Positions 5,354 through 8,761 of a stretch of DNA of 8,761 nucleotides are shown here, one piece after another. Source of the DNA: Terriglobales bacterium (GTDB lineage Bacteria > Acidobacteriota > Terriglobia > Terriglobales > Acidobacteriaceae); the NCBI GenBank assembly GCA_030043575.1, contig JASHXK010000325.1, positions 1 to 8,761 of the forward strand, read 5' to 3'. A program made the position numbers and the translations under genes. The notes beneath the pieces were generated by a model. It searched no databases. It was not told the origin of the DNA and saw only the letters and a program-made list of their open reading frames with translations. Numbering within the stretch: position 1 is the stretch's first letter; every line of letters begins with the position of its first letter.

Positions 5354-7990
5354 CTACGGCGCGAAGTAGCCCGAGATGTCGAGGATCAGCTGCGTCAGCC
5401 CCTGAGCCCAGGCGTCGATGGAGCCGTTGGTTGTCGGCACAATCGCCATGTTGGAAGTGGTGAAGCCGTCATACGCATTCAGCGTTGAGACTACGGGCTG
5501 TTGCTCGCCGTCAGGCCATAGGGTGAGGTAAGGCATCGAGCCCGGCGGCACTACCGTAGCGTTGAAGATATATGCCTGTGCGGTGCTGGGCGGAGCACAG
5601 ACGCTGCCCACCACATTCACCGTTTTCTCACCCATGAACGGCTGACCATTGTTCTGGCGCGTATCCAGCAGTCGGCAAGGGGCTGCGGAATACATGGATA
5701 ATCCACCCATTCCCGGCGCAGCAAAGTAGCCATTGACATCAATCAACAGATCAGTGGTGTTGTAGGCGTAGACATCGATGTCGCCACCGGTCCCCGCAGG
5801 CACAATCGCGCCGTTTGCCACAACCGTTGCGGTGGGATTGTTTAGAGTCGAGACCACGGGTTGCGACTCGCCAGTTGGCCAGACCGTCAGGTAGCCGAGT
5901 TGCTGTCCCGAAGGATTGGGCACGACCGTAAAGTTGAGCGAGTATGCCAGCGGGTTGAGACCCTGTGGAATGCAACTGCTTTCCAGCAGTGGAAAGGTGC
6001 GCGGCGTTTGCGCTGGTAAGCGCGGGCCTCCCAGTGGACCATCGATACCGCGAGTGTCGACCAGACGGCAGGGCGTCAGCGGATAGAACTGGTAGGTATC
6101 GGAGCCGGGCTGTGTGAAGTAGCCGTCAATGTCGAGGATGACATTGGTGGTGTTGCTGACATACACGCTGACCGCGCCGTTCGTCCCAGCCGGGACAATG
6201 GCGGCGTTGGCTTTGATGCGTCCGTCCGTGGAGTTCAGCGTGGACACAACCGGCTGGTTCTCTCCTGTAGGCCAGATGGTCAAATATCCCAGCGTTCCAT
6301 CCGGCACCACGGTGACATTCAAGGAGTAGGCGGCGGCGCTAGCGGGAATGTCGCAAAGGGTCTGCTGCGGAATCGGGAAGCTGCGCGAAGTTCCGCCCGC
6401 AAGCGCCGGTCCGCCGAACTCGCCGTCTTGGCCGCGCGTATCTACTACACGGCAGGGCGTGACGGTGATCAACTGAAGCGCTTGGGAAAAGATGGCGTCG
6501 ACCGTTGAGGATTGCGTTATGGTAATTGCGCAGGAACCAGTGCCCAGACACCCAGCACCATTCCATCCCCCAAAAGACCATCCCTGGCCTGCAGTCGCAT
6601 TCAGCGTCACCTGCGTTTCGGGAGCATACGAGTGGCTGCACGTGCCGGGGCAGTTGATGAAGCCGTCGGTGCTGGTAACGGTTCCAGTACCGAAGGGCGA
6701 TACGGTCAGCATGTAAAGAGGCGCTCCGGTTTGAAGCTCGAACACCGTGCCGCAGCCGCCAACGCCAGTGCAATAGCTGCCGCCCGTGCGAGTGGTGCCG
6801 TAGACATTTCCGGCGTTATCGAAGATCAGGTTGGACCAGGGATCGGTCCCGTCGGTGCCGCCGCCGAAGGGGTACAGCACCGTCTCCGTCCAACTCCCGC
6901 CTCCTGCGGGCGACATCTTGAATACTGCTCCGAAGTTGCTGGCGCCACCGCCGGAGGCGGTGCCGTAGAGATTGCCGGCGGCATCGAAGATCAGGGAACC
7001 TATGGGAAGTTGTCCATCGGTGCCGTTGCCGAAACTGTGCAGCACCGTCTCCGTCCACGCTCCGCCGCCTGCGGGCGTCAACTCGAACACAGTGCCGCAT
7101 CCGCCATTGCCGCTGCAATAGCTGCCGCCGAAGTTGGTTGTGCCGTAGAGATTGCCGGCAGCATCAAAGGCCAGTTTGCTTAAGGGCTCGTAGCCGTCCG
7201 AACCGTTGTTGTTGAAGGTGTGGAGCGTCGTGTCCGTCCAGCCTCCCTGGCCAGGCGACAACTCGAACGCCGTCCCCCAGCCATACAGGCCGCCGAATTT
7301 GCACACGCCGTAGAGATTGCCGGCAGCATCGAAGGTCAGCCCGGCTCGGGGATATCGCCCGACACCCGTGCCGTTGCCGAAGCTATAGAGCACCGCCTCG
7401 GTCCAGCCGCCGTGGCCGTTAGGCGACAACTCGAACGCCGTCCCGAATCCATACACGCCGCCGTCGTAGGTCGTGCCATAGAGATTGCCGGCAGCATCAA
7501 AGATCAAACCGGTGAAGGGGTTTTGTCCATCGTACGTGCCGTTACCGAAGCTGTAGAGCACCGCCTCGTTCCACCCACCCTGGCCGTTGGGCGACAACTC
7601 GAAGACCGTTCCGGCGTTGTAAATGCCGCCAAATTGGGTGGTGCCGTAGAGATTTCCGGCCGCGTCGAAGACCAGGCTGCTGGCGTAGGGAAACTGTCCG
7701 TCCGTACCGCCGCCGAAGCTGTGCAGCACCGTCTCGGTGTAACCCCCGCCCTGCTGCGGCGAGAGCTCGAACACCGCTCCCTGGCTATTCACTCCGCCTA
7801 GCGAGGTCGTGCCGTAGAGATTGCCCGCGCCATCGAAGATCAGCCCCGCTAATGGCAGCGTGCCGTCCGTGCCGTTACCAAAGCTGTGCAGCACGGTTTC
7901 CTGTGCCGCGCAGGTGATGGTCGCAAAAACGGCTGCGATCAAAGTCGCAATGGCCGTCCTCAATCCACTGGAAAGTCGATTGCCTCGCAC
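5354..7990 (-). CDS. Exported GloVer-repeat (probable beta-propeller) protein with three C-terminal PCRLVDTR...GYF repeats
   Basis: This 878-aa secreted protein has four regions. Residues 1-29 are a signal peptide (LRTAIATLIAAVFATITCAA). Residues 31-422 contain seven ~55-aa repeats of the form ETVLHSFGNGTDG..P..GLIFDAAGNLYGTT..GG..GTVFELSP..GGWT, matching the repeat called GloVer (Gloeobacter/Verrucomicrobia). Each copy predicts about four beta strands, so the seven could close one seven-bladed propeller (inference). Copies 5 and 7 carry an extra Cys pair (C292/C298, C407/C413). Residues ~427-503 are one divergent InlB-B/Flg_new-like bacterial repeat (FGTGTVTSTDGFINCPGTCS...GWSFGGWNGAGC). Residues 507-627, 635-758 and 766-878 are three ~115-aa beta-rich repeats (TPCRVVDTRG ... 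GYLTIWPTGE.QPVVSTLN ... AIVPAGTNG ... LDIDGYF). The last ends flush at the C-terminus, with no sorting signal or membrane anchor. No catalytic motif is seen; a surface or matrix role is a guess. The GTG start is supported by AAGGAGG upstream. Confidence 0.9.
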   Translation of the reverse strand: MRGNRLSSGLRTAIATLIAAVFATITCAAQETVLHSFGNGTDGTLPLAGLIFDGAGNLYGTTSLGGVNSQGAVFELSPQQGGGYTETVLHSFGGGTDGQFPYASSLVFDAAGNLYGTTQFGGIYNAGTVFELSPNGQGGWNEAVLYSFGNGTYDGQNPFTGLIFDAAGNLYGTTYDGGVYGFGTAFELSPNGHGGWTEAVLYSFGNGTGVGRYPRAGLTFDAAGNLYGVCKFGGLYGWGTAFELSPGQGGWTDTTLHTFNNNGSDGYEPLSKLAFDAAGNLYGTTNFGGSYCSGNGGCGTVFELTPAGGGAWTETVLHSFGNGTDGQLPIGSLIFDAAGNLYGTASGGGASNFGAVFKMSPAGGGSWTETVLYPFGGGTDGTDPWSNLIFDNAGNVYGTTRTGGSYCTGVGGCGTVFELQTGAPLYMLTVSPFGTGTVTSTDGFINCPGTCSHSYAPETQVTLNATAGQGWSFGGWNGAGCLGTGSCAITITQSSTVDAIFSQALQLITVTPCRVVDTRGQDGEFGGPALAGGTSRSFPIPQQTLCDIPASAAAYSLNVTVVPDGTLGYLTIWPTGENQPVVSTLNSTDGRIKANAAIVPAGTNGAVSVYVSNTTNVILDIDGYFTQPGSDTYQFYPLTPCRLVDTRGIDGPLGGPRLPAQTPRTFPLLESSCIPQGLNPLAYSLNFTVVPNPSGQQLGYLTVWPTGESQPVVSTLNNPTATVVANGAIVPAGTGGDIDVYAYNTTDLLIDVNGYFAAPGMGGLSMYSAAPCRLLDTRQNNGQPFMGEKTVNVVGSVCAPPSTAQAYIFNATVVPPGSMPYLTLWPDGEQQPVVSTLNAYDGFTTSNMAIVPTTNGSIDAWAQGLTQLILDISGYFAP
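5357..6472 (-). repeat. Three ~345-370-bp coding repeats (PCRLVDTR...GYF domain)
   Basis: Three copies lie at 6472-6110, 6088-5717 and 5695-5357 and encode the C-terminal domains. Shared landmarks in order are PCR(V/L)xDTR, the AY(S/I)(L/F)N(V/F/A)TVVP strand, YLT(I/V/L)WP(T/D)GE, PVVSTLN, AIVP and (D)(I/V)xGYF. Copies 1 and 2 are closest; copy 3 is shorter and more diverged (NGQPFMGEKTVNV replaces the GGP..A region). Confidence 0.85.
6725..7900 (-). repeat. Seven tandem ~165-180-bp coding repeats (GloVer units)
   Basis: The DNA is repetitive as well as the protein. A near-identical anchor (tgccgtagagattgccggc with few changes, on the plus strand) recurs at 6796, 6961, 7141, 7306, 7474, 7642 and 7810, spaced 165-180 bp. 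The 180-bp interval reflects the Cys-pair insert in unit 5; unit 7 carries a similar insert. Such similarity could allow unit gain or loss by recombination. Confidence 0.88.
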
Positions 7991-7996
7991 GATAAG

Positions 7997-8003
7997 TCCT
8001 CCT
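7997..8003 (-). promoter_or_regulatory. Shine-Dalgarno fixing the GTG start of the repeat protein
   Basis: On the minus strand AAGGAGGA (8004 down to 7997) is followed by CTTATC and then GTG at 7990. The ideal spacing, together with the signal peptide that starts there, fixes the GTG initiation. Confidence 0.8.
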
Positions 8004-8110
8004 TACCCAGAACCGCGTGAAGCATGGCCGCAAGCAACCTACATCGCGGCACAAGACGCAGACCGAACCGAACATCTTAGATAGCTAGATTTACCCCGGG
8101 GCCGATGCTT

Positions 8111-8130
8111 TGCGGTGGGATCCCATCGCA
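8111..8130. promoter_or_regulatory. 20-bp near-perfect palindrome, candidate operator
   Basis: TGCGGTGGGATCCCATCGCA matches its own reverse complement at 18 of 20 positions: the single imperfect pair is position 5 against 16. There is no loop, so a dimeric regulator site is more likely than a hairpin. It is about 120 bp upstream of the repeat-protein start. Confidence 0.45.
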
Positions 8131-8446
8131 CGCTCATTATGTCCTGGTGTGTTGCTGACCACTGGAAACCCGATTGTTTGGGGTTTGTTTCGTTCTTGCT
8201 ATCGGGGCACGAGTTCCCTGCCTTTATTGCGCACAGCTAGAATGCTGAACTACTCCAACAAGGGGACGGGAGCGATACCGTATTTGGCCGCACAAGTATC
8301 TGACATTGAGGAGAAATCGTCGCCAGCCTTAATGAAATGTCGCGGCGATCGGCCTTTTTCGGTTACGCAAACAGAGTTGTCAATTATTCTAATCAAGACT
8401 TAGCGCAAATAATCCTACGCCTGACACGCCCCAGCCGGATTACTTG

Positions 8447-8463
8447 TGTAATGTGGTGTTACA
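8447..8463. promoter_or_regulatory. TGTAA-N7-TTACA dyad upstream of the kinase promoter
   Basis: Perfect 5-bp arms (8447-8451 and 8459-8463) are separated by 7 bp, so the half-sites lie about one helical turn apart. The dyad ends 41 bp before the predicted -35 of the kinase gene, a position suited to an activator. An overlapping hairpin ATTAC-TTGT-GTAAT (8439-8452) shares one arm. Confidence 0.35.
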
Positions 8464-8504
8464 ACAGTTATCCTTGCGGGCATGACTTAAGCGCCATTCG
8501 CTCA

Positions 8505-8533
8505 TTGACTAGCCTGTTTGAGCCACGTAAGAT
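8505..8533 (+). promoter_or_regulatory. Predicted sigma70-type promoter of the kinase gene
   Basis: TTGACT (8505-8510) and TAAGAT (8528-8533) are spaced by exactly 17 bp. The -35 matches consensus at five of six positions, and the -10 keeps the key T, A and final T. Transcription would start around 8540-8542, at the GTG start codon, implying a leaderless or nearly leaderless mRNA. Confidence 0.5.
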
Positions 8534-8541
8534 GCGCGCCA

Positions 8542-8761
8542 GTGATCGATCAAGTTATCTCCCACTACCGCATCGTCAGCAAGCTCGGCGGAGGCGGCAT
8601 GGGTGTGGTGTACAAGGCCGAGGACACGCGGCTCGACCGCTTCGTCGCACTCAAATTCCTACCTGAGGACGTAGCCCAAGATCAGCATGCTTTGGAGAGA
8701 TTTCGGCGCGAAGCCAAGGCGGCATCAGCGCTGAACCACCCCAACATCTGCACCATTTACG
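8542..8761 (+). CDS. Ser/Thr protein kinase, N-terminal part (runs off the window)
   Basis: The first 73 codons of a Hanks-type (PknB-like) kinase are visible and stay open at the window end. The protein begins (V/M)IDQVISHYRIVSKLG. The glycine-rich ATP loop LGGGGMGVVY occupies residues 15-24. The ATP-anchoring lysine is K38 in VALKFL, and the helix-C glutamate is E57 in RFRREAKAASALNHPNICTIY, so the N-lobe looks intact and active. It should phosphorylate Ser/Thr residues on proteins. In Acidobacteria such kinases often continue into a transmembrane segment and TolB/WD40-like or TPR sensor regions, which cannot be seen here. The GTG at 8542 is chosen because family members start M-I-x-x-x-I-S-H-Y. 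A TTG at 8518 is an in-frame alternative. No Shine-Dalgarno precedes the GTG, which agrees with the leaderless promoter geometry. Confidence 0.9.
   Translation, partial: MIDQVISHYRIVSKLGGGGMGVVYKAEDTRLDRFVALKFLPEDVAQDQHALERFRREAKAASALNHPNICTIY

Larger units (their letters stand above)
7991..8541. other. 551-bp gene-poor, AT-richer divergent region
   Basis: This gap separates the repeat protein (minus) from the kinase (plus). It holds the Shine-Dalgarno at 7997, a 20-bp near-palindrome at 8111-8130, a TGTAA-N7-TTACA dyad at 8447-8463 and the kinase promoter at 8505-8533. The stretch ~8330-8470 is visibly richer in A/T than the flanking genes. The only longer reading frame inside (8110-8403, plus, TTG start) has no Shine-Dalgarno and no recognisable features, and I do not call it. 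No tRNA, small-RNA signature or transposon end was recognised. Confidence 0.55.

Noticed and set aside
6725..7900. Regular ~165-bp periodicity, considered as a CRISPR or satellite array
   Set aside because: The repeats are in frame within one long coding sequence and encode a known protein repeat. The period is far too long for CRISPR.
8110..8403. 97-codon plus-strand frame in the 551-bp gap
   Set aside because: It has a TTG start inside the palindrome, no Shine-Dalgarno and no periodic or domain-like character.
8337..8666. 109-codon plus-strand frame overlapping the kinase start
   Set aside because: It is out of frame with the kinase. From 8542 onward it is a frame shadow of the kinase N-lobe, and upstream it is non-coding.

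Overview
The window looks like chromosomal DNA of a soil-type acidobacterium (Acidobacteriota, probably Terriglobia). This is inferred from protein style, not from a marker gene. The evidence is: (i) a Ser/Thr kinase start of the SHYRIV..LGGGGMGVVYKAEDTRL type; (ii) a large secreted protein built from GloVer-type repeats (xxVLHSFGxGTDG...FDAAGNLYGTT..GTVFELSP) followed by PCRLVDTR...GYF repeats; and (iii) a moderately GC-rich composition. No RNA gene, insertion sequence or CRISPR array is visible.

Layout. Positions 6-2731 (minus strand) hold a two-gene cell-wall cassette. A short penicillin-binding-type transpeptidase (1793-2731) is followed, with a 4-bp ATGA stop/start overlap, by a secreted SpoIID/LytB-domain protein (6-1796). 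The C-terminal part of the second protein carries a HELLH...WFREGL metallopeptidase-like motif. A 262-bp divergent intergenic region separates this cassette from a 62-codon plus-strand gene (2994-3182) with a strong Shine-Dalgarno and a plausible promoter. Next, on the minus strand, come a zinc-free quinone oxidoreductase-type MDR enzyme (3251-4216, GTG start), a membrane-anchored 232-aa protein of unknown function with a possible BamE/SmpA-like C-terminus (4458-5156), and an 878-aa exported repeat protein (5354-7990, GTG start). A 551-bp gene-poor, visibly more AT-rich stretch holds several inverted repeats. The window ends in the first 73 codons of a plus-strand Ser/Thr kinase (8542 onward).

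How the genes work together. The only strong functional link is the transpeptidase-SpoIID pair. One enzyme would cross-link peptide stems, while the other would cleave denuded glycan (known for SpoIID) and might also cut protein or peptide (inferred from HExxH). This pairing sits in what is presumably a non-sporulating bacterium. The other genes look independently transcribed. The most interesting items are the SpoIID-metallopeptidase fusion with its coupled mini-transpeptidase, the probable seven-bladed propeller plus three-copy C-terminal repeat protein, and a kinase gene whose predicted promoter leaves almost no 5' leader.
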